This document shows, one piece after another, positions 1 to 8,786 of a DNA stretch of 64,000 bases. Under the pieces are notes generated by a model. The model saw only the letters and a list, made by a program, of their open reading frames with translations, was not told where the DNA came from and did not search any database. Positions within the stretch are counted from its first letter, which is position 1. The number at the start of each line of letters is the position of its first letter. The position numbers and the translations under genes were made by a program. The stretch covers positions 62,001-126,000 of the forward strand of contig JBJXGV010000068.1 in NCBI GenBank assembly GCA_046160485.1, given 5' to 3'. The stretch comes from JBJXGV01 sp046160485 (lineage in GTDB: Bacteria > Orphanbacterota > Orphanbacteria > JBJXGV01).

Positions 1-1
1 C

Positions 2-880
2 GTCGTCGCCGGCGGCGGGTTCGCCGGCGTGGAGACGATCGCTGGCATCAACGATTTCTTGCGCGAGGCGGTGCGATTCTACCCGCGCCTCCGCGAGGAG
101 ATGCTGCGGGTTGTCCTCGTGCATCCCGGCGCAGTGATCTTGCCCGAGCTGGGGGAGGCGCTCGGCGGCTACGCGCAGAAGAAGCTCGGCGAGCGCGAGG
201 TCGAGATCCGGCTGAACGTCAAGGTCGCGGGCGCCTCCGCGGACCACGTTCGGCTCTCGGATGGAACGGTCATCAGGTCGAACTGCCTCATCTGGACGGC
301 AGGCACATCGCCGAGCCCGCTGTTGCGCCCGCTGCCGTGCATGAAGGAACGCGGTCGCGTCGTCGTGAACGAGTTTCTCGAGGTTGCCGAATGGCCCGGC
401 GTCTTCGCGGTCGGCGACTGCGCCGCGATCACGGACCCTGAATCGGGCCAGCCCTACCCGCCGACGGCGCAGCACGCGTTGCGCGAGGGGAAGGTCGTCG
501 CGCATAACCTCATCGCCGCGATCGATGGCGGCCGTAAGCAGCCGTTCCGCTACAAGGCGATCGGCCAGCTCGCCGCGATCGGCCGCCGCACGGGCGTTGC
601 GCGAATACTCGGCGTCAACATCTCCGGTTTCATCGCGTGGTGGATGTGGCGAACGATCTACCTCAGCAAACTCCCGCGATTCGAGAAGAAGGTGCGGGTG
701 ATGCTCGATTGGACGCTCGACCTGCTCTTCTCGAAGGATATCGTTCAGTTCGAGACGTTTCGGTCGCAGGAGGCGCTGCTTTCGCGCGACGAGACGCGCG
801 CCGATCACGCGAGCGCGCCGGCGTTCGCGCCCGCGCCCGCGCTGGCGCTTGCGCCCGTCGGCGAAGCGGTCGCGCCGTGA
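2..880 (+). CDS. ndh: Type II NADH dehydrogenase (NDH-2), C-terminal part
   Basis: Single-subunit flavoprotein that passes electrons from NADH to quinone at the cytoplasmic membrane without pumping protons. The gene enters from the left edge already in frame: the first residues form a glycine-rich Rossmann turn (VVAGGGFAGVE), the second dinucleotide fold that binds NADH. Further on come a WTAG segment and the FAD-contacting GVFAVGDCA followed by YPPTAQHALREG, both typical of NDH-2. After that is a hydrophobic and basic stretch (WWMWRTIYLSKLPRFEKK) of the kind that anchors NDH-2 to membranes. The tail is Ala/Pro-rich low complexity. The N-terminal FAD fold lies outside the window. Its stop codon overlaps the GTG of the next gene by 4 bases, so the two are probably co-transcribed. 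Identity is from motif recognition; confidence is high for the family. Confidence 0.9.
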   Translation, partial: VVAGGGFAGVETIAGINDFLREAVRFYPRLREEMLRVVLVHPGAVILPELGEALGGYAQKKLGEREVEIRLNVKVAGASADHVRLSDGTVIRSNCLIWTAGTSPSPLLRPLPCMKERGRVVVNEFLEVAEWPGVFAVGDCAAITDPESGQPYPPTAQHALREGKVVAHNLIAAIDGGRKQPFRYKAIGQLAAIGRRTGVARILGVNISGFIAWWMWRTIYLSKLPRFEKKVRVMLDWTLDLLFSKDIVQFETFRSQEALLSRDETRADHASAPAFAPAPALALAPVGEAVAP

Positions 881-2385
881 CGCCGAGTCAGCGTGCGGCG
901 GTGGGAAGCAGCGCGCCACCGGCCCCCGATATTCACGATCATTCGCACGCGCAAAACCGATTCGCCGTCATTCCGAACGCCGTGCGCCTCGGCGTAAGCG
1001 CGGCGTGGCGGGGGCGTGGCGTCACGATCGCGATCATCGATTCGGGATTCGTGCCGCACCCTGATCTGTCGGAGCCGCGCAATCGCGTGTCGGCGCACGT
1101 CGACGTGACGCAGGCCGATCGGCAGCCGCGAACGGCCGCCGTGCCGAACGACTGGGATTGGCACGGGACGATGACGTCGGTCGTCGCGGCCGGAAACGGC
1201 GCGCTCTCGAATGGCGTCTACCGCGCGCTCGCGTCGGAGGCGAACGTCGTTCTCGTCGCGGCGAGCGAGGAGGGACGCGTGACCGAGGCGAACATCGCGC
1301 GGGGGTTCGAGTGGGTTCTAGCGCATCGCGAGCGCTACGGGATTCGTGTCGTGAGCATCTCGCTCGGCGGCGATCGCGACGAATCATTCAAGAGCAACGC
1401 GGTCGACATGCTCGCGGAGCGCGCGGTCGCTGAGGGGATCGTCGTCGTCGCCGCCGCGGGCAACTCGGGCTGCACGAGAGAACATCACACCGTGCCGCCG
1501 GCCAACGCGCCGTCGGTCATTACGGTCGGCGGCCTTGACGACAAGAATCGTTTGGACTCGGACGAGCGGCACCTCTACTGCTCGAGCTACGGCGTCACGG
1601 TTGACGGCGTATCCAAGCCGGAGGTCATCGCGCCGGCGATGTGGGTCGCCGCGCCGATTCTTCCGGGGACGGAGGCCTACCGGCGTGCCGAAGCGCTCTC
1701 GCGAATCGCGGCGGCGCCCGACTACGAGCTTGCGCGTCTTGCCGCGGAGCTGCATGCCGACGCCGGACTCCCGGAGATCGCGCGCTCGCGCGGCCCCGCG
1801 GAGATCCGCTTCGCAGTCGAGCGCGCGCTCGCGGACGCGAAGATCGTGTCGACGCACTATCAGCACGTGGACGGCACGTCGTTCGCGGCGCCGATCGTCG
1901 CGTCGATCGTCGCGCAGATGCTCGAAGCCAACCCATCGCTGACGCCCGCGATGGTGAAGCAGATCTTGATCGCGACCGCCGATCGTGTGCCGGGTGCGTC
2001 CGCATCGCGCCAGGGATTCGGCGCCGTCAACGCGAACCGCGCGCTCGACTTCGCGACGCGCGAGACGCACATCCTCACGGCGGCGGAGCTTCATCCTCCG
2101 CGCATCGAGCGCGGCAAGCTCGTCTTTCTCTACCACGACGATGCCGCGGCGAGCGTGTCGGTCGCCGGCGACTTCAACTCCTGGAACTCCGGCTTCGCGC
2201 CCCTCTCGAAGGACGCACGCGGAGTTTGGCGCGCGGAAATCGAACCTCCCGTTCCCGGCCGCTATCGATACAAATTCTTCGTCGACGGCGCGCGCTGGGT
2301 CGAGGATTCGAGTCACGGCTTCGCCGAACCCGACGAGTACGGCGGATTCAACTCGGTGCTCATCGTTTCTGGAGCTTCCGCCTGA
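877..2385 (+). CDS. Subtilisin-like (S8) serine protease with C-terminal glycogen-binding-type module
   Basis: About 502 residues from a GTG that overlaps the preceding stop (GTGA). The catalytic triad is visible: Asp55 in IAIIDSGF, His96 in DWHGTMTSVVAAG and Ser335 in GTSFAAPIVAS, with the oxyanion Asn in VAAAGNSG. From about residue 415 to the end there is an AMPK-beta/CBM48-like fold (VSVAGDFNSWNS, YRYKFFVDG, NSVLIV), which usually binds alpha-glucans or mediates protein contacts. No signal peptide is obvious: the N-terminus is hydrophilic and His-rich, and there is no recognisable propeptide. The protein is therefore either cytoplasmic or exported by a non-classical route. An in-frame extension further upstream exists but would lie inside the NDH-2 gene, so it was not used. 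Confidence 0.88.
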   Translation: MTPSQRAAVGSSAPPAPDIHDHSHAQNRFAVIPNAVRLGVSAAWRGRGVTIAIIDSGFVPHPDLSEPRNRVSAHVDVTQADRQPRTAAVPNDWDWHGTMTSVVAAGNGALSNGVYRALASEANVVLVAASEEGRVTEANIARGFEWVLAHRERYGIRVVSISLGGDRDESFKSNAVDMLAERAVAEGIVVVAAAGNSGCTREHHTVPPANAPSVITVGGLDDKNRLDSDERHLYCSSYGVTVDGVSKPEVIAPAMWVAAPILPGTEAYRRAEALSRIAAAPDYELARLAAELHADAGLPEIARSRGPAEIRFAVERALADAKIVSTHYQHVDGTSFAAPIVASIVAQMLEANPSLTPAMVKQILIATADRVPGASASRQGFGAVNANRALDFATRETHILTAAELHPPRIERGKLVFLYHDDAAASVSVAGDFNSWNSGFAPLSKDARGVWRAEIEPPVPGRYRYKFFVDGARWVEDSSHGFAEPDEYGGFNSVLIVSGASA

Positions 2386-2681
2386 TACGGCGCGAGCGGA
2401 TTGTCGCAGACGGCACTCGCACGGCAATGCTCCGGGCGAGGCCAATCACTTTGGCGATTGATCTGTCAGTCGCGTGACGTCCGCGATCGACAATTCGGCG
2501 ACAGGCTCGCAGACCTTGGGTGAATGCTGGGGTGGCGCCGACTCGATTGCACGCGCGGCGCCGTCGAGCAACCTGTTGGACGTCGTGCCGATATCGGTCT
2601 TGTCGACCGAGTCCGCACGCATACGCATCTCACCGTGCGATTTGGCGCGTTCGATGCGTGAACTCCAACGAGGGTCATGCT

Positions 2682-3113
2682 GTGCCACTCACGCGACAAC
2701 GCCGGATCGGACGCGCCGTTCTCGTAACGTTTCTGTTTTATACCGCATGCGCGCCAGCAACTGTGTGCCCTCGTCGGGAAGGGGCGCAGATCGACGTGCG
2801 GTGCCTCGAAGAGAATCTTCGGAAGGGACAGACGGTAGCGGTTCGAACGCTGGATGGATTGAGCCATCGAGGTTCCTTTGTTCGCCTCGAGCAGTCGGCT
2901 GATTCATCGTCGCTCGTCTTAAGCCAGCGTCAGACCTCGAGCGAATTGGGGTCGCGCACGCTGTCGTTCAATGTCGCCGCACTCGACAGCATTTCCGAAG
3001 TCAGGGGCTCGTCGATTCTGCAGCCGATTCCTGTGCTCGCGGAGATTACGGTCATCGCCGCGCTCTTCTACATGCTCGTTGCGAGCCAGATCAATCTCTC
3101 GGGTCTGAACTGA
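2682..3113 (+). CDS. Small putative lipoprotein with SH3-like barrel and C-terminal membrane segment
   Basis: 143 residues from GTG, chosen because a CGAGGG ribosome-binding site lies about 8 bases upstream and the N-terminus then gives a signal sequence (RAVLVTFLFYTAC) with a possible lipid-attachment Cys. The middle (KGQTVAVRTLDG, RGSFVRLEQ, FNVAALDSISEVRG) reads like a small Sm/SH3-type beta barrel. The last 25 residues form a hydrophobic helix (VLAEITVIAALFYMLVAS). I do not recognise a named family. Base composition is somewhat less GC-rich than its neighbours. It sits alone between the subtilase and a convergent operon. Function unknown. Confidence 0.6.
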   Translation: MPLTRQRRIGRAVLVTFLFYTACAPATVCPRREGAQIDVRCLEENLRKGQTVAVRTLDGLSHRGSFVRLEQSADSSSLVLSQRQTSSELGSRTLSFNVAALDSISEVRGSSILQPIPVLAEITVIAALFYMLVASQINLSGLN

Positions 3114-3285
3114 AGAAGCCCGGGGGAAGGCTAGAAGGTATGGACTCGCCGACCTCCGCCGTTCAAAGCCATCGCGCATCGGCGCGTACTCACCGAATTC
3201 CGCGAGCCACCAGTGTGTCGGCGATCTATAGCCGTTGGCGCGCATGGTCGTGGGCAAACCAGAAAGGGCTCGGCCGTATAAGACG

Positions 3286-3309
3286 AGGCCGCGGATCGCT
3301 CCGCGGCCT
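3286..3309. terminator. Perfect GC-rich hairpin between convergent genes
   Basis: A 10-bp perfect stem (AGGCCGCGGA / TCCGCGGCCT) closes a 4-base loop (TCGC). It lies between the 3' ends of the small lipoprotein gene (plus) and the SMP-30 gene (minus), a position suited to a bidirectional transcript-end hairpin. There is no clear U-tract on either side, so it could act with Rho or only protect mRNA ends. Confidence 0.5.
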
Positions 3310-3359
3310 TCGCCATTCCTCGAGGATGTTGAGCGCGCGGCACCGCGCAACCCTGCGCG

Positions 3360-4988
3360 CTATACCTTCGCGCCCGGAACGTTCATGCGGATTCGGTAGA
3401 GCCCGGTGCGCGCGGTCAGATAAAGCGTACGGCCGTCGGCGTCGCCCCACGCGAAGTTTGCGGGGAGTTCAGGACACACGAGCGTGCCGAGGTGTTTGCC
3501 CGCCGCCGAGATGATCCACACGCCGCCTGGGCCCGAGACGTACAGGTTGCCCGCGCGATCGGCCTTGATGCCGTCGAGCGCTTCCTCGCCGGGCGCCCCC
3601 GTCATGTCGAAGAAGCGAATCCCTTCCGCCAAGCTGCCGTCCGCGTCGACCGCGTAGCGCATGACGACCTTGTTGCTCGTGTCCCAGTTGCAGACGTAGA
3701 GGAACTTCTCGTCGGGCGAGAACGCGAGCCCGTTCGGGCCGGCGAAATCGGTGCTCACGAGCTGGAGCCGACCGTCGCGCAAGCAGAAGACGCCCGAGTG
3801 CGGCAGCTCCTTGCGCGGATCCGCGTCGAACTTCGGAAGGCCGAACGGAGGATCGGTGAAATAGAGCGCGCCATCGGAGCGATAAACGAGGTCGTTCGGG
3901 CTGTTGAGGCGCTTGCCGTCGAAGCGCTCCGCGAGCGTCGTCATCGTGCCATCCGATTCGATGCGGCTGACGCGCCGGTTCCCGTGTTCGCAGATCGTCA
4001 GCCGCCCGTCTCGATCGAACGCGAGCCCGTTCGAACCCGGCTGCCTGTATTCCGCGATGTCCTCGCCCGCGTAGCCGCTGTTCGCGCGAAACACCGAGAG
4101 CGCGCCCGCCGGTGTCCACTGGTAGATCGTGTTCTCGTTCGGGTCGCTGAAGAGCAGGTATCCGTCGCGGCTCCACACGGGGCCTTCGGTGAAGACGAAC
4201 CCCTCGGCGAGTTTTTCGAGTTTCGCGTCGCGCGGAACGAGTGCGTCGATCGCGGGATCGCGCCGATCGACTTCGAGCGCGACCGTGCGCGGCTCGATGC
4301 TGCGCGGACCGGCGTAGAAGTCGAGCTTCGCCGAACGGACCCAGATGAAATTGTCGGGAGCCGCGGAGATCGGGCCGTTCATTCCGAAAACGGCGAGTTG
4401 GATCTCTTGCCCCGGAGTGGCGCCGCGCGCGATGACGACTCGGTTGTGCGCGTTCCATCCGCCGACGACCGAGCCGCCGTGCTGTCCGAGATCCCGCGGG
4501 AGCGCGCCGTCGACCCAAACCTCGGCGTAGTCATCGACCACGATGTCGAACACCACGGTCGCGCCGGTCGGGTCGAACTCGCCGATACGCTCGGGAATGG
4601 TGATGCGCGTCCGATACCAGTTGAAGCAGACCTTTCCGGTGGAGCGTCGTTCATCGAGCGAAGCGGGATCGATTACGGGCCACGCGGAGTCGTCGAAGCC
4701 GGCGTCTCCGGCGTGCGGCGTGATGTCGTTCGTCGTGTTCGGCGGCCCGGACGGCTTGCGATCCGCGCCGGGGGCGCGAAAGCCGACCTCGACGATCCGC
4801 GCGTCGCTGTAACGCCACGCGGCGCGGACGACCGCGGCGCCCTCGCGCGTCGCGAGATCGATCGTCGCGTCGGGCGGACCCGCCGGCGCGGGCGGAGCCG
4901 CGTTGGCCGCGCCCCCAGCGAGCCACGTGAGCGCAAGCGACAGCGCGAACGACGCGGCACGGACGCCGCGAACGCGGCGCGGCGTCAC
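3360..4988 (-). CDS. Exported SMP-30/gluconolactonase-like protein with N-terminal beta-sandwich domain
   Basis: 542 residues from a GTG overlapping the upstream cupin stop (ATGTGA). The signal peptide is clear (AASFALSLALTWLAGGAANA). Residues of about 60-240 look like a galactose-binding/jelly-roll sandwich of the type seen in glycosidases (KVCFNWYRTRITIP, VVDDYAEVWVDG). The remainder is a six-bladed SMP-30/gluconolactonase propeller with the expected metal and substrate residues: Glu near 268 in FTEGPVW, Asn near 364 in SPNDLVYRSDG, Asp near 471 in DGIKADRAGNLYV. Such enzymes hydrolyse sugar lactones, but the family is broad. Location is periplasmic or surface. Last gene of the probable operon running from 6563 downward. 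Confidence 0.85.
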   Translation of the reverse strand: MTPRRVRGVRAASFALSLALTWLAGGAANAAPPAPAGPPDATIDLATREGAAVVRAAWRYSDARIVEVGFRAPGADRKPSGPPNTTNDITPHAGDAGFDDSAWPVIDPASLDERRSTGKVCFNWYRTRITIPERIGEFDPTGATVVFDIVVDDYAEVWVDGALPRDLGQHGGSVVGGWNAHNRVVIARGATPGQEIQLAVFGMNGPISAAPDNFIWVRSAKLDFYAGPRSIEPRTVALEVDRRDPAIDALVPRDAKLEKLAEGFVFTEGPVWSRDGYLLFSDPNENTIYQWTPAGALSVFRANSGYAGEDIAEYRQPGSNGLAFDRDGRLTICEHGNRRVSRIESDGTMTTLAERFDGKRLNSPNDLVYRSDGALYFTDPPFGLPKFDADPRKELPHSGVFCLRDGRLQLVSTDFAGPNGLAFSPDEKFLYVCNWDTSNKVVMRYAVDADGSLAEGIRFFDMTGAPGEEALDGIKADRAGNLYVSGPGGVWIISAAGKHLGTLVCPELPANFAWGDADGRTLYLTARTGLYRIRMNVPGAKV

Positions 4989-5434
4989 ATCGCACCGCCT
5001 TCGCCGCCGCTCACCTTCACGACGTAGTAGAGGAACGGCGCGTCGACGCTCTTGAACCAATGCGGGACGCCTCGCGGGACCGTGACGATGTCGCCTTTGG
5101 CCAGCGTTCGTGTTTCGCCGCCGTCGATCGACGCGCCGCGAATCTCGTTGGGAGCGGTTTGCCGCGCACCGACGAGCACGCCGCCGGTGACGAACGTCGC
5201 CGTTCCGTCGAGCACGTAGATGATGTCGGTGTCGAGCGTGTGAACCTCGCCCATTCCAGCCTCGGTGCGCCGGCTTGCGTGGATCTTGTAGTCGTCGACT
5301 TCGACGAGGGGTCTTCCCACGCGGAAGGCCTGCGTCACGTCGCGCGATGGGAAGTACGTGGCGGCGCTCTCCGTGGCGAGCGCGCCCGCCGGGCACGCGA
5401 CCGCGAGCGTCGCAATCATCATTAGGGTGCGCAT
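4985..5434 (-). CDS. Exported cupin-domain protein
   Basis: 149 residues. The ATG at 5434 was chosen because AGGAGG lies 5 bases upstream; a GTG one codon earlier would leave only 2 bases of spacing. A signal peptide (MRTLMMIATLAVACPAGALA) precedes a small beta-barrel with cupin motif 1 (GMGEVHTLDTDIIYVLDGTATFVTGG) and motif 2 (GDIVTVPRGVPHWFKSV), including the metal-binding His and Glu/Asp positions. It overlaps the downstream SMP-30 gene by 4 bases, so a joint role on a sugar-acid substrate in the periplasm is a reasonable inference. The reaction is unknown. Confidence 0.85.
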   Translation of the reverse strand: MRTLMMIATLAVACPAGALATESAATYFPSRDVTQAFRVGRPLVEVDDYKIHASRRTEAGMGEVHTLDTDIIYVLDGTATFVTGGVLVGARQTAPNEIRGASIDGGETRTLAKGDIVTVPRGVPHWFKSVDAPFLYYVVKVSGGEGGAM

Positions 5435-5541
5435 CACTTCCTCCTCAGCCGCCCGGTTCGACGAGCGGCCGACGTTGGTGTGTGTGGATGTCCGGGCATG
5501 CTGGATTTTCGCGTCGCTTGATCCGGTAATGGCGCGCGCGC

Positions 5542-6051
5542 CTACGACAGCGCCTTGACGGCGGCCTGCGCGATCTCTTCGTCTTGGGCGGCGCTCATCG
5601 CGCCGCTGACGCCGATCGCGCCGACAACGTCGCCGCCGACCACGATCGGAACGCCACCCTCGAGCGGCACCATCTCCGTGACGCCGACGAGCGACGTGCG
5701 GCCATTCTTGATCGCGTCCTCGAAGACCTTCGTGCCGCGCCGAAACGTCGCGGCGGTGCGCGCCTTGCCGGAGGCGACGCTCGCGGCGGCGGGAAACGTG
5801 TTGTCGAGCCGTTCGAGATAGAGCAGATAGCCGCCGTCGTCGACGATCGCGATCGCGCCGCCGGCATGGACGCTGCGAGCATATGCCGCCGCGGCTGCGC
5901 CGACTGCCTTCGCCATTTCGAGCGTGAGGACGCGCTTGTGTACGGGGCTCGCGTCTCGGGGCGGCGCCGTCGTTTGCGCCTGCGCGCCAAACGCGAGGGC
6001 TGCGACCACGATCACGGCGGCGACGAGTGCGGATCCGTTGTTGCGGTTCAT
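5542..6051 (-). CDS. GlcG/HbpS family heme-binding-like protein
   Basis: 169 residues from an ATG preceded by GGAAGGAG at 7 bases. After a signal peptide (ALVAAVIVVAALAFGAQA), the body is a typical GlcG/HbpS (DUF336) fold: LTLEMAKAV, AIAIVDDGGYLLYLERLD, SGKARTAATFRR, EGGVPIVVGGDVVGAIGVSG. Members bind heme or cobalamin-like cofactors, or act as accessory proteins in glycolate or redox-stress loci. This copy is exported. It lies between the DM13-like and cupin genes on the same strand with gaps of about 100 bases. Confidence 0.88.
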   Translation of the reverse strand: MNRNNGSALVAAVIVVAALAFGAQAQTTAPPRDASPVHKRVLTLEMAKAVGAAAAAYARSVHAGGAIAIVDDGGYLLYLERLDNTFPAAASVASGKARTAATFRRGTKVFEDAIKNGRTSLVGVTEMVPLEGGVPIVVGGDVVGAIGVSGAMSAAQDEEIAQAAVKALS

Positions 6052-6152
6052 GCAGTCACTCCTTCCAGGATTGGGTGTCTTCGCGGGCGCGGCGGCGCGG
6101 GCCCGGCTACGCGGGCCCCGCGGCGCGGCCCCTCGATACGAGACGCGGCCGT

Positions 6153-6563
6153 TCAGATGACCGGCTTCTCGAATTTCGCCTCGCCGAGCAACACCTCCGC
6201 GTACGCGCACCAGATCTGAACCTTCGCGATGTCCTTTACGTACGACGGAACGACGATCCGGTTGTGGAAGACGTCGCCCTTGATGACGAGGCGCTGAAGC
6301 AGATAGGTGTTCCCCTTCGAATCGACGACCTGCCAGTGCGGCGCGGGTGCGTCGGGGATAACGAAGTCGCTCGAGAGCGTCAGCACGTGCATCCCGTTCT
6401 CCTTGCTGTGGGTCGCCGTGCCCATGTTCGCCTTGACGCCTTCGAACTTGCCGGTCGTGTGTGCGTCCGCGGCGAGCGCGGCGGTGCCGGCGAAGAGGCC
6501 GAGCGCCGCGATCGACGCAACGAGCGAAGCGCGCATCCAGTTGAAGCCGAGTGCGGTGAGCAT
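6153..6563 (-). CDS. Exported DM13-like domain protein
   Basis: 136 residues, ATG with AGGAGG about 9 bases upstream. Signal peptide (ASLVASIAALGLFAGTAALA), then a single small beta-sandwich. The order GKFEGVKANMGTA..., LTLSSDFVIPDAPAPHWQVV, RIVVPSYVKDIAKVQIWCAYAEVLLGEAKF matches the DM13 pattern, including the single conserved Cys of the WCxxxxVxxG motif thought to take part in redox chemistry. DM13 is normally an add-on domain; here it is the whole mature protein. First gene of the probable operon with the GlcG-like, cupin and SMP-30 genes. The DM13 assignment is from memory of the motif and is moderate. Confidence 0.6.
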   Translation of the reverse strand: MLTALGFNWMRASLVASIAALGLFAGTAALAADAHTTGKFEGVKANMGTATHSKENGMHVLTLSSDFVIPDAPAPHWQVVDSKGNTYLLQRLVIKGDVFHNRIVVPSYVKDIAKVQIWCAYAEVLLGEAKFEKPVI

Positions 6564-6720
6564 TGTCTTTGTTCCTCCTGTGGTGCGGGGTGCGTTGCGT
6601 GCGCCGCCGGTTCTGGAATCGACTGGCCGCGCGGCGTGTGACGTGCATTCACGCAGCAGAAGGAGGAGTCACGCAAAAAGGTTCCCGGAGATTCCCGGAT
6701 ACGACGCGGAGGGGACCGCG

Positions 6721-7431
6721 TTAGACGGGTGCGCGGGCGGCGGGATCGGTCTCCGCCGTCAGACGCGGGTCATTCGGGATGATCGTACTCGCCGTGGCGC
6801 GCGGGTCGTCTTCGGCGAAGTGAATTCGCTGAGCGGCGAAGTAGATCGTCTCGTACGCACGGACGGTGGCGGCCCTCGAGAGCGCCTCTTGTCGGCGGTG
6901 GATTGCGCGTTCGAGCGCCGTCTCGAAGGTGCACGCGAGCCAAGCGGAGGCATCGAAGTGCCGCCGGTGAGTTCTCTTCAACAAGAAGATGCCCTCGAGC
7001 AGGATCACGTCGACATCTTCGAAATCGATCGCGTGCCGGCGAAATGCGGTCGCCGTCTCGTCGACACGGTCGATGACGGCGTGGCACGAGCTGGTTGCTT
7101 GAAGCGGCAGCACGACGTCACGAAAGAGGGACTCGAAACGGATGGCGCGTTCGTAGAAGTTCGCCGCGGGACGGAGCGCGTCGAAACGTTTCGCGGGGAG
7201 ATTCAGCCACAGATCCGCGCTGAGTCCGGCGACGTTGATGTTACGCGCTTCGAGCCGCCGAGCGAGGTCGCGTGCGACGAAGCTCTTCCCCGATCCGTCG
7301 ATTCCCGTCAGCGCCACCAGAAAGCTGCGCCGAATCGGTGCAGTCTGCCGGCGCCGCACCGCGATCGCGTCCGCGAATGCGTCGAGGTGAGCGTCGAGAG
7401 TGTCGATGCGAATCGCGGGGTCGCCTGCCAT
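6721..7431 (-). CDS. Uridine-kinase-like P-loop kinase
   Basis: 236 residues. Walker A GIDGSGKS at residues 43-50, a Walker-B-like stretch DVDVILLEGIFLL, and a basic lid region RRHFDASAWLACTFETALERAIHRRQE give the layout of uridine/phosphoribulokinase-like or pantothenate-kinase-like enzymes. About 35 residues before the P-loop are hydrophilic. The substrate cannot be read from the sequence. The ribosome-binding site is weak. It is separated from the MEMO-like gene upstream by about 55 bases on the same strand. Confidence 0.75.
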   Translation of the reverse strand: MAGDPAIRIDTLDAHLDAFADAIAVRRRQTAPIRRSFLVALTGIDGSGKSFVARDLARRLEARNINVAGLSADLWLNLPAKRFDALRPAANFYERAIRFESLFRDVVLPLQATSSCHAVIDRVDETATAFRRHAIDFEDVDVILLEGIFLLKRTHRRHFDASAWLACTFETALERAIHRRQEALSRAATVRAYETIYFAAQRIHFAEDDPRATASTIIPNDPRLTAETDPAARAPV

Positions 7432-7487
7432 CTCCGAGGTCTGATGCGATGCGCGCGGAATCGTTTCGCCGCGGCGCGGCGCGCACG

Positions 7488-8786
7488 TTAGGAGAACGCG
7501 AGGCTAGCGAAGGTGACGGCGGACTGCGCCTTCTCGTCGGCGTGCTGCTCGTAGCGAAGGAGTTTGCCTTCGGCGAGCGGGAGCGCGCGCAGAAGCGTGT
7601 AGATCGCGGGGAAGCCGTCGACGCGGCGCGAGTCGAAGTCCTTCGCGATCGCGGCGAGGAGCGCGTCGGGGTCGCGCGCGGCGGCGGCGTCGAGGAACGC
7701 GCGATCTTCGCGCTCGACGTAGGCCAGAAAGTCCGCGTCGATCGCGCGCGAGTCGCCGAAGCGTGCGCCGATGTGCGCGAGATCGACGCTCGCGATCACC
7801 GCGACGTCGTCGCCGCGCCGAGTGAGCGCGCCGCCGAGCGCGGCGACGCGCGCGTCTTCCTCCGGGCGCTTGCCCGCCGCGAGCATCTCTTCGAATCCGC
7901 CGACGAGAATCGGCACGATCGTGACGCCGAGGCCGAGAATCTGCTGAAGGAAGAGCACGGGAAACTCGATCGAGTGTTCGGTGCGGTGCGCGAACTCGTC
8001 CGCGGTGATGTCGAACGGGAGGTTGCGCGCAAGGTCGTCGAGAAACTCGTGGTCTGTCATCGTGACGCCGAGCGGCGTCGCGAAATCCTTGCGCGTCGCG
8101 GCGAAGAGGTTCTCGGCGCCGGCGTGCGCGACGCCGAGGATCACGAACGTGCGCGCGTCGGTCGACTCGAGGAGCGCCTTGTATGCGTGCGCGATGCACG
8201 GCCCGCCCGCGCGCAGATCGATGTGCGGCGCGACGATCGCGCGCACGCGCGCGCTCGATGGCGCCTGCGAGGCCGCGCTCGCATCGACTGCATCGCCCGC
8301 GTAGCGCGCATCCCCGGCGCCGCCCGTGCGCTGCGCCCCGGCGCGCGACGGCGGAATCGGCGCCACCCCCGGACCGCGCGGATCGACGTAGAACGCCGCG
8401 AGCCACGCGCGCAGCTCCGCGGCGTCGGCCGGGTACGATTGCCCAGCGTGCGCCGCGCGCCGCACCGGCGCTTCGTGAAACTCGCGCACGATCTCCGCGA
8501 AGCGCGCATCGAATCGCGCGCCCTCGAGCAGAAGATGTTCATCGAGCGCGGCGATCAACTTCTCGAGCTGCTCGGAGTGAACGATGCCGCCGGTGCCGCG
8601 CGCGACTTCGAACTGGATGTCGCGCACCGAGTGTTCGCCGTCGAACCACGGGAGCACGCGTACCGCGCCGGGCGAAAGGACGAGCGTCTGCTCGCACACA
8701 CCGAGCGGATCGCGAATGAAAAGCCCATCGCCATCCGGCGCGGGGAGCAGCTCGACGTTGCGGAGCCGCGGCTTCTCGATGCTCAT
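7488..8786 (-). CDS. MEMO-like protein (AmmeMemoRadiSam system protein B type)
   Basis: 432 residues from an ATG overlapping the aconitase stop (ATGA), which implies translational coupling. Residues 1 to about 110 form an N-terminal PqqD/regulatory-like region (GDGLFIRDPLGVCEQTLVLS). The rest is a MEMO fold related to extradiol dioxygenases: IVAPHIDLRAGG, VILGVAHAGAENLFA, HRTEHSIEFPVLFLQ, IASVDLAHIGARFGD, holding the His residues that ligate the metal. In other genomes MEMO proteins sit with AMMECR1 and a radical SAM enzyme; neither partner is nearby here. A Gly/Ala-rich linker of about 45 residues separates the two parts. Confidence 0.85.
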   Translation of the reverse strand: MSIEKPRLRNVELLPAPDGDGLFIRDPLGVCEQTLVLSPGAVRVLPWFDGEHSVRDIQFEVARGTGGIVHSEQLEKLIAALDEHLLLEGARFDARFAEIVREFHEAPVRRAAHAGQSYPADAAELRAWLAAFYVDPRGPGVAPIPPSRAGAQRTGGAGDARYAGDAVDASAASQAPSSARVRAIVAPHIDLRAGGPCIAHAYKALLESTDARTFVILGVAHAGAENLFAATRKDFATPLGVTMTDHEFLDDLARNLPFDITADEFAHRTEHSIEFPVLFLQQILGLGVTIVPILVGGFEEMLAAGKRPEEDARVAALGGALTRRGDDVAVIASVDLAHIGARFGDSRAIDADFLAYVEREDRAFLDAAAARDPDALLAAIAKDFDSRRVDGFPAIYTLLRALPLAEGKLLRYEQHADEKAQSAVTFASLAFS

